A stretch of DNA of 64,000 nt from Algoriphagus sp. AK58 (lineage in GTDB: Bacteria; Bacteroidota; Bacteroidia; Cytophagales; Cyclobacteriaceae). The position numbers were made by a program, and so were the translations under genes. Below, in pieces: positions 19,154-26,977 of the stretch (position 1 is its first letter; every line of letters begins with the position of its first letter). The stretch is taken from NCBI RefSeq assembly GCF_014324365.1, contig NZ_QEIG01000004.1, positions 124,001-188,000 of the forward strand, read 5' to 3'. The notes beneath the pieces are model-generated. The model did no database searches. It saw only the letters and a program-made list of their open reading frames with translations, and was not told the origin of the DNA.

Positions 19154-19924
19154 ATGGAAAGTACAGTAGCACAGAAACTCGAAGCTATCTACAACCTTCA
19201 ACTTATAGATTCAAGACTAGATGCCATCGTAAAAGTAAGAGGAGCACTTCCTGAAGAAGTCCAAGACCTCGAAGACGAGATAGCAGGCTACGAAACCCGA
19301 CTCGAAAAATTCAAAAGAGACATCGAAGGATTCGAAGAAGACATCAAGCGGTACAAAGAAAACATCAAAGACTCTGAAAAACTGATCAAAAAGTATCAGG
19401 AACAGCAGATGAATGTTAGAAATAACCGTGAGTACGACGCGATCACCAAAGAACTTGAACTTCAGGATCTTGAAATTCAGGTATCCAAGAAAAAGATTGC
19501 AGAAGCAGGGGTTAAAATCGACAACAAGAAGGCGGACCTTGAGGAGTTGAGCAACTTGATGAAGGACCGTCAAAAAGACTTGGATCTTAAAAAAGAGGAG
19601 CTTTCAACCATTGTCTCTGAGAGTGAGGCTGAAGAATCCAAACTGATTGCAGAAAGAGAAAAAGCCAGCAAAAAGGTTGAAGAGCGATTGGTAAAGTCTT
19701 ACACCAAAATTCGCGCGAATGCCAAAAACGGATTAGCCGTAGTCATGGTAAAAAGAGGTGCTTGCGGTGGTTGTTTCAATACCGTTCCTCCACAAAGACA
19801 GGCAGATATTCGGGAAAAGAAAAAGTTGATTGTTTGTGAGCATTGCGGAAGAATTTTAGCAGGTGTTGAGGATGAGGTGGAAGATGACAGCGCAAAAGCA
19901 AAACGAAGAACAGCTAAAGCTTAA
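19154..19924 (+). CDS. Coiled-coil protein with C4 zinc ribbon
   Basis: A 256-aa cytosolic protein: a long antiparallel coiled coil (about 10-175, very rich in Glu and Lys) followed by a C4-type zinc ribbon with CGGC (about 203-206) and CEHCGR (about 227-232), and a short basic/acidic tail. It matches the zf-RING_7/CdsZ-like family, which is widely found next to nif3 genes; a nucleic-acid-related role is suggested for the family but not settled. It begins 3 bp after the nif3 stop and ends at a strong terminator, so the two form an operon. Confidence 0.9.
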   Translation: MESTVAQKLEAIYNLQLIDSRLDAIVKVRGALPEEVQDLEDEIAGYETRLEKFKRDIEGFEEDIKRYKENIKDSEKLIKKYQEQQMNVRNNREYDAITKELELQDLEIQVSKKKIAEAGVKIDNKKADLEELSNLMKDRQKDLDLKKEELSTIVSESEAEESKLIAEREKASKKVEERLVKSYTKIRANAKNGLAVVMVKRGACGGCFNTVPPQRQADIREKKKLIVCEHCGRILAGVEDEVEDDSAKAKRRTAKA

Positions 19925-19943
19925 TTATTCATAAGATTTTTGA

Positions 19944-19973
19944 AAATCTCCGAGAACTCGGAGATTTTTTTTT
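19944..19973 (+). terminator. Strong Rho-independent terminator
   Basis: Perfect 11-bp stem AAATCTCCGAG/CTCGGAGATTT with an AA loop, running into nine T residues. It closes the nif3/zinc-ribbon operon, 19 bp after the stop. Confidence 0.93.
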
Positions 19974-20022
19974 GCCAAAACATTTTTAACTATTTATGGC
20001 TTTTATTTTTAAATTGCTTGTC

Positions 20023-20445
20023 ATGAAAAAGTTGGCAATACTTTTATTCATTTTCATCTTTAGTTCTTCGGGATTTGCAAAAGATCCCGAGTCGAAGACG
20101 TTTTTAGCCCTCTTTAAGTCCAAAGAATTAAAAGATTATAAAACCAATCTCAAGGACATTGAATCTCAGTTTTCCTCCTTTTTCTCTACAAAAACTTACG
20201 ATGGAAATTCAGAATTAGCTCTTTTGATTGAAATTCCCTCCTGCGATTTTGATGAATGCTTTCTTGGCGAATTCTTGGTAAATCTTGGCGATGGGTCCAA
20301 AATTCAACTCCAAAATCTAGCGTTTAGACTTTTTGATTTGACAGAGAACAAGTCATTACACCAAACCTACCAAGCTATGTACGAAGCAAGCATGGCACAA
20401 AAAAAGAAAATTCAAAAATCTGCTAAATCGGCATCACTCCCTTAA
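20023..20445 (+). CDS. Small exported protein of unknown function
   Basis: A 140-aa protein with a signal peptide (MKKLAILLFIFIFSSSGFAK). ATG at 20023 is preferred over an in-frame ATG at 19996, which adds nine residues before the usual MKK start. The mature part is charged, contains CDFDEC, and has a Lys-rich C-terminus. No family recognised. Its last 23 bp overlap the 3' end of the convergent phosphatase gene. Confidence 0.65.
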   Translation: MKKLAILLFIFIFSSSGFAKDPESKTFLALFKSKELKDYKTNLKDIESQFSSFFSTKTYDGNSELALLIEIPSCDFDECFLGEFLVNLGDGSKIQLQNLAFRLFDLTENKSLHQTYQAMYEASMAQKKKIQKSAKSASLP

Positions 20446-21052
20446 GGTGAGTTTGATCGTTGAATTTTCTAACCACGAAGGAATCATCCGGTAGCTGTTC
20501 CAAGAGATAAAGGCACAAGTTGTTGTGTTCGAATTGATCCATGTATCTCAGGTCATAATTTAAAATGAGGCTGAGAAATATACGCATCGCCCGACCGTGC
20601 ATACAGACCAAGATGGTCTCTCCCGGACCATTTAAAATAATATCAATTCCCCGCTTCATCCTGACTGCAACGGTATTTGGACTTTCACCGCCCGCAATAG
20701 CATAATCCAGATTTCCCTGTTGCCACTGATGGAGCATGTGCCGGTAGTACTCGCCTTCCTCAGGCGTCATTGGTGTCCCTTCGTAATCTCCCCATGAAAT
20801 CTCATTAAGCTCCGCTAATGCTCTTGTACGTATTCCCAAATCAATAAACCCCTGAATTGACTGTTTGGTCCGGATCAAGGCCGTATGATAAATTTGATCA
20901 AAGGGCACATTTCTGTAGGACTCAAAAAATGCTTGAGCTTGGGCCCTTCCCGTGGCATTGATGGGAGCATCAATACCGCTTCCTTGTACCACGCCTTGAA
21001 GGTTGAAATCAGTCTGCCCGTGTCGGACGAGGTAAATTTTTTTTCGGTTCAA
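20423..21052 (-). CDS. Histidine phosphatase family protein
   Basis: A 209-aa branch-1 histidine phosphatase (phosphoglycerate-mutase fold). Catalytic motif YLVRHGQTDFN with the phospho-acceptor His at about 11; second motif ELNEISWGDYEG; second catalytic His in ILVCMHGRAMRI. The family covers sugar phosphatases and cofactor-pathway enzymes, and the substrate is not predictable. The start must be TTG at 21052: it lies three residues before the RHG strand with an upstream stop close by and no ATG. Convergent overlap with the preceding gene, divergent from the men operon. Confidence 0.9.
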   Translation of the reverse strand: MNRKKIYLVRHGQTDFNLQGVVQGSGIDAPINATGRAQAQAFFESYRNVPFDQIYHTALIRTKQSIQGFIDLGIRTRALAELNEISWGDYEGTPMTPEEGEYYRHMLHQWQQGNLDYAIAGGESPNTVAVRMKRGIDIILNGPGETILVCMHGRAMRIFLSLILNYDLRYMDQFEHNNLCLYLLEQLPDDSFVVRKFNDQTHLKGVMPI

Positions 21053-21105
21053 GTTTCTTTATTTTTGTCCAAAGCCCAAATAAACTTCATTTAGCCCAGA
21101 TTTTA

Positions 21106-21528
21106 ATGGTTTTTATTTCCAAACCCACCCTCAATCAGCTAAATAATCCCAAGCTCCCATCTATGGTGGATCACCTTGGCATCGAATACACCGCTATAGG
21201 TGAGGATTCCTTGGAAGCTACTATGCCAGTGGACCATCGAACCATACAGCCTTATGGCTTGTTACACGGTGGAGCAAGCGTTGCATTGGCGGAGACTTTG
21301 GGAAGTGTGGCTTCATCACTGACCTTGGACCTTGAAAAGCAAATCTGTGTAGGCTTGGAAATCAACGCCAATCACCTGAAATCTGTAAGAGAAGGAAAGG
21401 TAAAAGGGATAGCCAAACCTGTTCACTTGGGTAAATCCACTCAAGTCTGGGAAATAAAAATCTACAACGAAGCCGATCAATTGTGCTGCATCAGCCGCAT
21501 TACGATGGCGATTTTGGATAAAAAATGA
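21106..21528 (+). CDS. Hotdog-fold thioesterase, probable DHNA-CoA hydrolase
   Basis: A 140-aa PaaI-like hotdog thioesterase. The catalytic signature YGLLHGGASVALAETLGS is clear. Its ATGA overlap with menF and the following menD make a menaquinone role likely: hydrolysis of 1,4-dihydroxy-2-naphthoyl-CoA (MenI function). The assignment to MenI rests on context; the same fold also serves phenylacetyl-CoA thioesterases. First gene of a four-gene overlapping operon. Confidence 0.85.
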   Translation: MVFISKPTLNQLNNPKLPSMVDHLGIEYTAIGEDSLEATMPVDHRTIQPYGLLHGGASVALAETLGSVASSLTLDLEKQICVGLEINANHLKSVREGKVKGIAKPVHLGKSTQVWEIKIYNEADQLCCISRITMAILDKK

Positions 21529-22739
21529 ATTTGACAGAATCGATCACTTCGATCACTCAGGAAGAAGCAATCCATCTGCTTTTCCTCCAAGGACTACAGT
21601 CCGGAGGATCCTTTGCTCTTTGGAGAAAACCACGGACACAAACCCTGGAATTTATTCTGGACGAAAAACAGGAGCCAAATCGTGTCGGGTTGAATCTGGA
21701 AGAATTACCACCCGGCTTTGTGATTCACCCATTCGCAGATCAGGAGGACAAAAAGGCATTCTATATCCAAGCCAATCAGTATTTCAAATTTAATCTGACA
21801 GAATCCATCGCGGCAGAAGAACTTCCCGCTTGGCTACAATCAAGTCTGGGGCAGACTAAAAGCAAAGCCAACGAGATCGAAAAGCTTCTTCGAGCTAATA
21901 CCTTTGTCTCCAGCAGAAAGCAGGTTCAAGGTTCTGAAAAAGAATCGTTTATTCATTTGGTGAACCAAGGCATTGGAGCCATTGCCTCTGGGTTGATGGA
22001 GAAAATCGTTCCAGCCCGTACCAAAGTATTAGAACTACCAAAGGGATTTGATTTGGGAAAAACCTTTCTTCAACTCATTTACTCTTATCCCAATTCTTTT
22101 GTCAATTTCTTCCATATTCCCCAGGTTGGTACCTGGATGGGTGCGACTCCAGAAGTGCTGATCGAGACCAAAGGCGACATTTTCTACACTATGGCTTTGG
22201 CGGGTACCCAAGCGGCAAAAGGAGACAACCCATTAAAATCTGCTGCTTGGACACAAAAAGAAATCGAAGAGCAAGCGTTGGTTAGTCGATACATCGTGGA
22301 TTGCTTTAAGAAAATCCGTCTTAGGGAGTACGAAGAACATGGTCCCAAAACCGTAATGGCTGGCAATCTGCTTCACTTGAGATCTGACTTTAAGGTAAAT
22401 ATGAAAGCCACAGGTTTTCCTCAGCTTGGTTCGGTGATGTTGGACTTGCTTCACCCCACCTCTGCTGTTTGTGGCATGCCAAGACGTGAGGCTCATGAAT
22501 TTTTGCAAGAAAATGAAAGCTTTGACCGAAGCTTCTTTGCAGGTTTTCTGGGTCCGGTCAATATTGAGTCCGAAACTTCCATTTACGTTAATCTTCGCAC
22601 GGCTAACTTCCAAAAAAACCAGGTTGTCCTCTTTGCAGGCGCAGGGGTGACGGAAGATTCCGACCCTGAAAAGGAGTGGGAGGAAACCGAAATGAAGTGT
22701 GAAATCATCGGCAAATTCATTAAACATCCAAGCGCTTGA
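21525..22739 (+). CDS. menF: Isochorismate synthase
   Basis: A 404-aa chorismate-binding enzyme that converts chorismate to isochorismate, the first step of menaquinone synthesis. The conserved C-terminal catalytic half (about 140-395) shows TWMGATPEVL, MALAGTQAAKG, LLHPTSAVCGMPRREA and LFAGAGVTEDSDPEKEWEE. MenF rather than a salicylate or siderophore enzyme is chosen because menD follows immediately. ATGA overlap with the thioesterase and TTGA overlap with menD. Confidence 0.95.
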   Translation: MNLTESITSITQEEAIHLLFLQGLQSGGSFALWRKPRTQTLEFILDEKQEPNRVGLNLEELPPGFVIHPFADQEDKKAFYIQANQYFKFNLTESIAAEELPAWLQSSLGQTKSKANEIEKLLRANTFVSSRKQVQGSEKESFIHLVNQGIGAIASGLMEKIVPARTKVLELPKGFDLGKTFLQLIYSYPNSFVNFFHIPQVGTWMGATPEVLIETKGDIFYTMALAGTQAAKGDNPLKSAAWTQKEIEEQALVSRYIVDCFKKIRLREYEEHGPKTVMAGNLLHLRSDFKVNMKATGFPQLGSVMLDLLHPTSAVCGMPRREAHEFLQENESFDRSFFAGFLGPVNIESETSIYVNLRTANFQKNQVVLFAGAGVTEDSDPEKEWEETEMKCEIIGKFIKHPSA

Positions 22740-24424
22740 TCATTCAGCCTATTCTCGATCTGGTGGCCATTTGTGCCCAAAAAGGCATCCAAAACGCCAT
22801 CCTTTCCCCGGGTTCACGCTGTGCACCTTTGACTCTGGCCTTTGCCAGGCATCCGGAGATCCATTCTCGTACCATTTCAGATGAGCGATCGGCTGCTTTT
22901 ATTGCCTTGGGAATGGCGCAGCAGTTGGGTCAGCCTGTGGTGTTGGTCTGCACCTCAGGGTCGGCGGCTTTAAATTATTTTCCAGCGATTTCAGAAGCTT
23001 TTTTCCAGCAGATCCCTTTGGTGATACTCACCGCTGACAGACCGGCTGAATGGATAGATCAATGGGATGGACAGACGATTTTTCAGGAGGAAGTCTATGG
23101 CAAGCATGTAAAAAAGACCTTCCGCTTTCCGGATTCCTTTGAGCAAAAAGATCAGGTTTGGCATGCCAGTAGAATCGTCAATGAAGCCATCAACTTAAGC
23201 AGGCAATTTCCTGCTGGACCTGTCCACATCAACATTCCACTTCGAGAGCCATTTTATCCTTCAGAGGGAGAAAAGTTTGAATATCCAGAGATTCCGAGGG
23301 AATTCACCACAGTTTCCAGCCAAAGCCAACTCAGCGAAGAAAGCCTCAGGCACATCAAAAATCGCCTTCAGGAAGTCAAGCGACTGATGATTGTCCCTGG
23401 TCAGCAAAAACCAAATCCTCAACTTCAAACTTTGCTGGATCACCTTGCCAAAAACCAAAACGTGGTGGTCGTAGCCGATACCATTTCCAACCTTCAGGGA
23501 GAGCAAAGCATTTCCCTTCATGATCATTGGTTGGGGCATGAAAACCTCCACGGAGATCTTGCACCCGATTTGGTAATTTCCTTTGGAAAATCAGTCATTT
23601 CAAAGTCACTCAAACAGTTTCTTCGAAAACAAAAAATTTCACATTGGCATATTCAGCCCGATGGTCAGGCGAAGGACACCTATCAGCACTTAACCCGGGT
23701 TTTAGCTTGTTTGCCCATAGGCTTTTTCACTTGGCTGTCGCAAAACCTACCTACTCAGGAAAGTGAGTTTGCACAAGCTTGGATGAATTTGGAAAAAAAG
23801 GTTCTGGCTGTGTTGCCTGAAGCTTTTGAATCGGTGGAATTTGGAGAATATCCAGCTTTGCACACGCTCCTGAAAAAAATCCCTCCGTTTTCCAAAATTC
23901 ACCTGGCCAATTCCATGGCAGTGCGGTATGTGAATTTTCTTGGGAAACGAAATCAGGAAATCATCTGCAACCGGGGCACGAGCGGAATAGACGGGAGCAA
24001 CAGTACAGCCGTTGGATGCACTTTTACCACTAAAGAACCGGTTACCTTGATCACCGGCGACATGGCATTTTTCTATGACAGAAATGCCTTTTGGCACAAC
24101 TACGCTATGCCTAACCTGCGGATTGTGATTCTGAACAATCATGCTGGAGGGATTTTCCGACTGATCGACGGTCCAGCCAAGCAGCCGGAATTGGAGGAGT
24201 TTTTTGAAACCAGGCAAAAACTCAATGCTTTCCATTTAGCGGCAGAGTTTGGTTTTGAATACCAGTTGATAAAAAATCAGGAGGAATTGGAAAAAGCCCT
24301 GACTAACTTCTACGAACCAAGCCTAAAACCTAAAATCCTGGAAATTGAATCCTCTAGTCCTAAGAATGCCGAGATATTGAAGCAGGTGAAGGAAAAGATT
24401 AAAAGGGCGATTGAAGGAAAATGA
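22736..24424 (+). CDS. menD: SEPHCHC synthase (MenD)
   Basis: A 562-aa thiamine-diphosphate enzyme joining isochorismate and 2-oxoglutarate. N-terminal motif ILSPGSRCAPLTLAF, cofactor-activating Glu in SDERSAAF, and the ThDP/Mg motif starting GDMAFFYDRNAF and ending ILNNHAGGIF are visible. The start is TTG at 22736 within TTGA overlapping the menF stop; family proteins begin with exactly this QPIxDL region, so no upstream ATG is needed. The next gene overlaps by ATGA. Confidence 0.96.
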   Translation: MIIQPILDLVAICAQKGIQNAILSPGSRCAPLTLAFARHPEIHSRTISDERSAAFIALGMAQQLGQPVVLVCTSGSAALNYFPAISEAFFQQIPLVILTADRPAEWIDQWDGQTIFQEEVYGKHVKKTFRFPDSFEQKDQVWHASRIVNEAINLSRQFPAGPVHINIPLREPFYPSEGEKFEYPEIPREFTTVSSQSQLSEESLRHIKNRLQEVKRLMIVPGQQKPNPQLQTLLDHLAKNQNVVVVADTISNLQGEQSISLHDHWLGHENLHGDLAPDLVISFGKSVISKSLKQFLRKQKISHWHIQPDGQAKDTYQHLTRVLACLPIGFFTWLSQNLPTQESEFAQAWMNLEKKVLAVLPEAFESVEFGEYPALHTLLKKIPPFSKIHLANSMAVRYVNFLGKRNQEIICNRGTSGIDGSNSTAVGCTFTTKEPVTLITGDMAFFYDRNAFWHNYAMPNLRIVILNNHAGGIFRLIDGPAKQPELEEFFETRQKLNAFHLAAEFGFEYQLIKNQEELEKALTNFYEPSLKPKILEIESSSPKNAEILKQVKEKIKRAIEGK

Positions 24425-24957
24425 GACTCCTACTCATAACACTGACGGTCTTAGTAATTAGCTGCACCACTAGAGACAAGGAAAATGGACTATTTGATAA
24501 CTTAGTCGACAAAGAAACGGCTGTTGTCTACCTGGGTCAGTATAATCTTGATAGTGTCCCCAGCGAAATTGGCAAATTGAAAAAAGTAATGTCCTTGTAT
24601 ATCACAAAGGACAGCACGGGAGGCTGGGCAATTTATCCCTCATCGAGCGAGCTAGAGCAAATGACGGAAGTTCCTCCCTTTCGACAGTTACCAAAAGAAC
24701 TTGGAGAACTGACGAATCTCCAAAATCTCGGTCTAGTAGGGCTTGATTTAAAAGAATTGCCAGACAATTTTGGGCAACTTCAAAATCTGGACAGTTTGAA
24801 TTTGATGATGAACAAACTGACTATTTCTGAAGAGATTGGCAAACTAAAAGAACTGAAGAACCTAAAGTATTTAGCTCTTTTTGGAAACAAAGTGGACTCA
24901 ACCGATGTAAGTGAGCTTAAAAAAGCAAATCCAAACCTAGTAATAGCTTTTGACTAA
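24421..24957 (+). CDS. Leucine-rich-repeat lipoprotein
   Basis: A 178-aa predicted lipoprotein: short hydrophobic signal with lipobox VISC at Cys15, then LRRs from about 85 on (LPKELGELTNLQNLGLVGLD, LPDNFGQLQNLDSLNLMMN and a third). The repeat type (LPxxxGxLxxLxxLxLxxN) is that of bacterial LRR proteins mediating protein contacts. It overlaps menD by 4 bp (ATGA) but has no evident menaquinone role; co-transcription may be incidental. A shared terminator follows at 25068. Confidence 0.8.
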   Translation: MRLLLITLTVLVISCTTRDKENGLFDNLVDKETAVVYLGQYNLDSVPSEIGKLKKVMSLYITKDSTGGWAIYPSSSELEQMTEVPPFRQLPKELGELTNLQNLGLVGLDLKELPDNFGQLQNLDSLNLMMNKLTISEEIGKLKELKNLKYLALFGNKVDSTDVSELKKANPNLVIAFD

Positions 24958-25058
24958 TTTTTCAGGCTAACATGTCTTTTTTATCTTCTATTCAGGTGAA
25001 ATTCTGAAATAACCAGGGTACCAAAAAACTTGGCAAAAGTGCAGTTGATAAGAATACT

Positions 25059-25844
25059 TTAAAAACTATCGGGAGAAGTGCTTCTCCCGATTTTTTGTAT
25101 GAAGTAAATCATTAATCCCAACTGACCGATTTCGAAAAAAGTCATCGGTACGAGGCCAAATACCACTCCAAATCCTGAAAAAATCAGAATCCCTGCGATC
25201 AAACCCAAGGCACCAATTACCTGCCCAAGTCCATATTTCAAATTTTTATACCCAAAATAACTTGCTCCCAGAAAAGCATAGCCCAAGCCAAATGCTTCAA
25301 ACTTAATCCAGTAATAATCCTCGATACTGAATAAGGCCGTATAAAGAGCAATCATATCTGCTGAATACATGAACAGATTAAAGCCGATCATGACCCAGAG
25401 AGCGATTTTCAAATACTTGTTTGGATAAAATCGCTCTAATCCGAGCAATCCGAGCAAAAAGCCAACATAGCTGAAAAAGGTGATCAATTTCACTCCGGTA
25501 AAGCCTGTTTTATTGGATACAAAACCATCTTCTATCCATTCATATTCCCAACCGATCTCAAAAAAAGCAATGAAAAAATAGAGTAAGCCCGACGCGAAAG
25601 CAACGTACAGATAGGCTGGCACTTTTCTCTCCTCATCCTTAAAGCTACTTTTCTCTTCTTCCCATTGAAAATCCAAGGCTTCAAAAAGCGCCTTGACCGT
25701 GTAACTTCTCGGAGTCACTTCTCCTGCTTCGATCCTCTGAATGGTACGGACATTCAGGTTGCATTTTTCGACGAGCTCCTCTTGTGTGAGCCCTTTGGCT
25801 TTTCTCAGTTCCGAGATTTTCTTGCCCAATTCTGGTTGCTTCAT
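25059..25844 (-). CDS. XRE-type HTH protein with membrane domain
   Basis: A 261-aa protein with a Cro/C1 helix-turn-helix at about residues 5-60 (KISELRKAKGLTQEELVEK, VRTIQRIEAGEVTPRSYT) joined to a hydrophobic domain with about six to seven membrane helices (about 80-250). So the DNA-binding domain is probably tethered to the inner membrane. ATG at 25844 puts the HTH at the usual N-terminal position; an in-frame ATG at 25871 adds nine residues. The signal it senses is unknown. The last codons form a terminator hairpin. Confidence 0.85.
   Translation of the reverse strand: MKQPELGKKISELRKAKGLTQEELVEKCNLNVRTIQRIEAGEVTPRSYTVKALFEALDFQWEEEKSSFKDEERKVPAYLYVAFASGLLYFFIAFFEIGWEYEWIEDGFVSNKTGFTGVKLITFFSYVGFLLGLLGLERFYPNKYLKIALWVMIGFNLFMYSADMIALYTALFSIEDYYWIKFEAFGLGYAFLGASYFGYKNLKYGLGQVIGALGLIAGILIFSGFGVVFGLVPMTFFEIGQLGLMIYFIQKIGRSTSPDSF
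25068..25096. terminator. Bidirectional terminator inside the 3' end of the XRE gene
   Basis: Perfect stem ATCGGGAGAAG/CTTCTCCCGAT with a 2-nt loop. The plus-strand tail is TTTTTT, serving the men operon; the minus-strand tail is AGTTTTTAAAG. It encodes the last residues (IGRSTSPDS) of the XRE membrane protein. Confidence 0.85.
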
Positions 25845-25986
25845 TGTGAATTGTGTTTGTGATTTAACCATGGCAAGATCTCAGATTAGATTTTTTGAAA
25901 GGCCGAAACACGGGCGGAATTGACCCGACATTAAGCCGACATTTACTCAAAAATAGGTTTTTAGGCTTCTATTAAGTCTTTTTCTT

Positions 25987-26853
25987 TCAAATCATCCCAA
26001 ATACCTTCCCTAAAACAGGGTTCCGATTTTCGGGCTTCCAAATCACCGATAGCTCCGTAAACTGCGAGATTCCCGGAATCTCCATAAAACGAACCTTCAA
26101 ATCATAACCTTCCTTTAGGGAAGTTGGTACAATGGCGACTCCCAATCCATTTTCCACCAATCGGAAAATCGTCAAGGCATGCACGGATTTGTGCTTGATC
26201 TTCGGCATAAATCCCGCATCCCGACAAATCCCCATGATCTGCTCGTAGTAATAATTGGAGTAATCGGACGAAAAAAGGATAAACGGCTCTGCGGCAAATT
26301 GGCCTACACTTTTGAAATCCTTGGACTGAATGGGATGATCTGCGGGAACCACCAAAGAAAACGTATCCCGAAAAACCGGTTTCATTTCCAAGTCCTCAGG
26401 TACAGATGCCAATCGAACAAAGCCCAAGTCCAATTTGTCCTTTTGGATCATTTCGACTTGAATTTGGTTGCTGAGTTCTTCGAGGCTTGTGGTGATTTTT
26501 GGAAAATTCAGACTGAGTTTTTTAAGTAAATCCGGAAGTACTTGATTGGAAGCCGAACCTAAAAAACCCACCCTCAACTCCCCTTCTCTGCCCTCAGCAA
26601 TTTCCAACAACTGCTGCTTCGTGCTCTCCAAATGGTTCAAGACAAAATCCACTTCTCCTTTTAGGAAAGCTCCTGCAGCTGTCAGCTCCACATGTTTTTT
26701 ATCCCGCTCAAATAGCTGCACACCCAATTCCTCCTCCAGCTGCTTAATCTGCCTACTGAGTCCGGGTTGAGAGATAAACAACCGCTCGGCCGCTTTTCGA
26801 TAGTTCAATTCCTCCGCCACCGCTTGAAAATAACTCAAATGTCTCAGTTCCAT
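25987..26853 (-). CDS. LysR family transcriptional regulator
   Basis: A 288-aa LysR-type regulator. The N-terminal winged HTH (about 1-60) has NYRKAAERLFISQPGLSRQI and LGVQLFERDKKHVELTAAG; the C-terminal substrate-binding domain spans about 90-288 (LRVGFLGSASNQVLPDLL). It is divergent from hutH with 124 bp between starts, the usual arrangement for a LysR regulator and its target, so it probably controls the hut genes. This is an inference; many hut operons use HutC instead. A candidate operator is in the shared gap. Confidence 0.93.
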   Translation of the reverse strand: MELRHLSYFQAVAEELNYRKAAERLFISQPGLSRQIKQLEEELGVQLFERDKKHVELTAAGAFLKGEVDFVLNHLESTKQQLLEIAEGREGELRVGFLGSASNQVLPDLLKKLSLNFPKITTSLEELSNQIQVEMIQKDKLDLGFVRLASVPEDLEMKPVFRDTFSLVVPADHPIQSKDFKSVGQFAAEPFILFSSDYSNYYYEQIMGICRDAGFMPKIKHKSVHALTIFRLVENGLGVAIVPTSLKEGYDLKVRFMEIPGISQFTELSVIWKPENRNPVLGKVFGMI

Positions 26854-26905
26854 TGATGCTTATCAGTTATCATTTAGTGACAATAATAGTATCAAAAAGC
26901 ATCAA
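26853..26905. promoter_or_regulatory. Candidate LysR operator (inverted repeat)
   Basis: Arms TTGATGCTT (26853-26861) and AAGCATCAA (26897-26905) are a perfect 9-bp inverted repeat, 35 bp apart, between the divergent LysR gene and hutH. The first arm touches the LysR start codon, which would suit autorepression. Spacing is larger than a single LysR box, so it may be two half-sites bound by a tetramer. Confidence 0.45.
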
Positions 26906-26930
26906 AAGGAAGAGGTAATTTTACTGTTCC

Positions 26931-26963
26931 AGACCTGTCAGGTTTTGAAAACCTGACAGGTCT
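26931..26963. repeat. Perfect 16-bp palindrome upstream of hutH
   Basis: AGACCTGTCAGGTTTT, one central G, then AAAACCTGACAGGTCT. It ends 14 bp before the hutH ATG. The arm is itself partly palindromic (ACCTGTCAGGT). A 14-bp near-match, AGACCTGCCAGGTT, lies at 8873. It looks like a mobile or REP-like repeat but its place in the leader could affect hutH expression. Confidence 0.8.
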
Positions 26964-26977
26964 TACATCAAAATACC

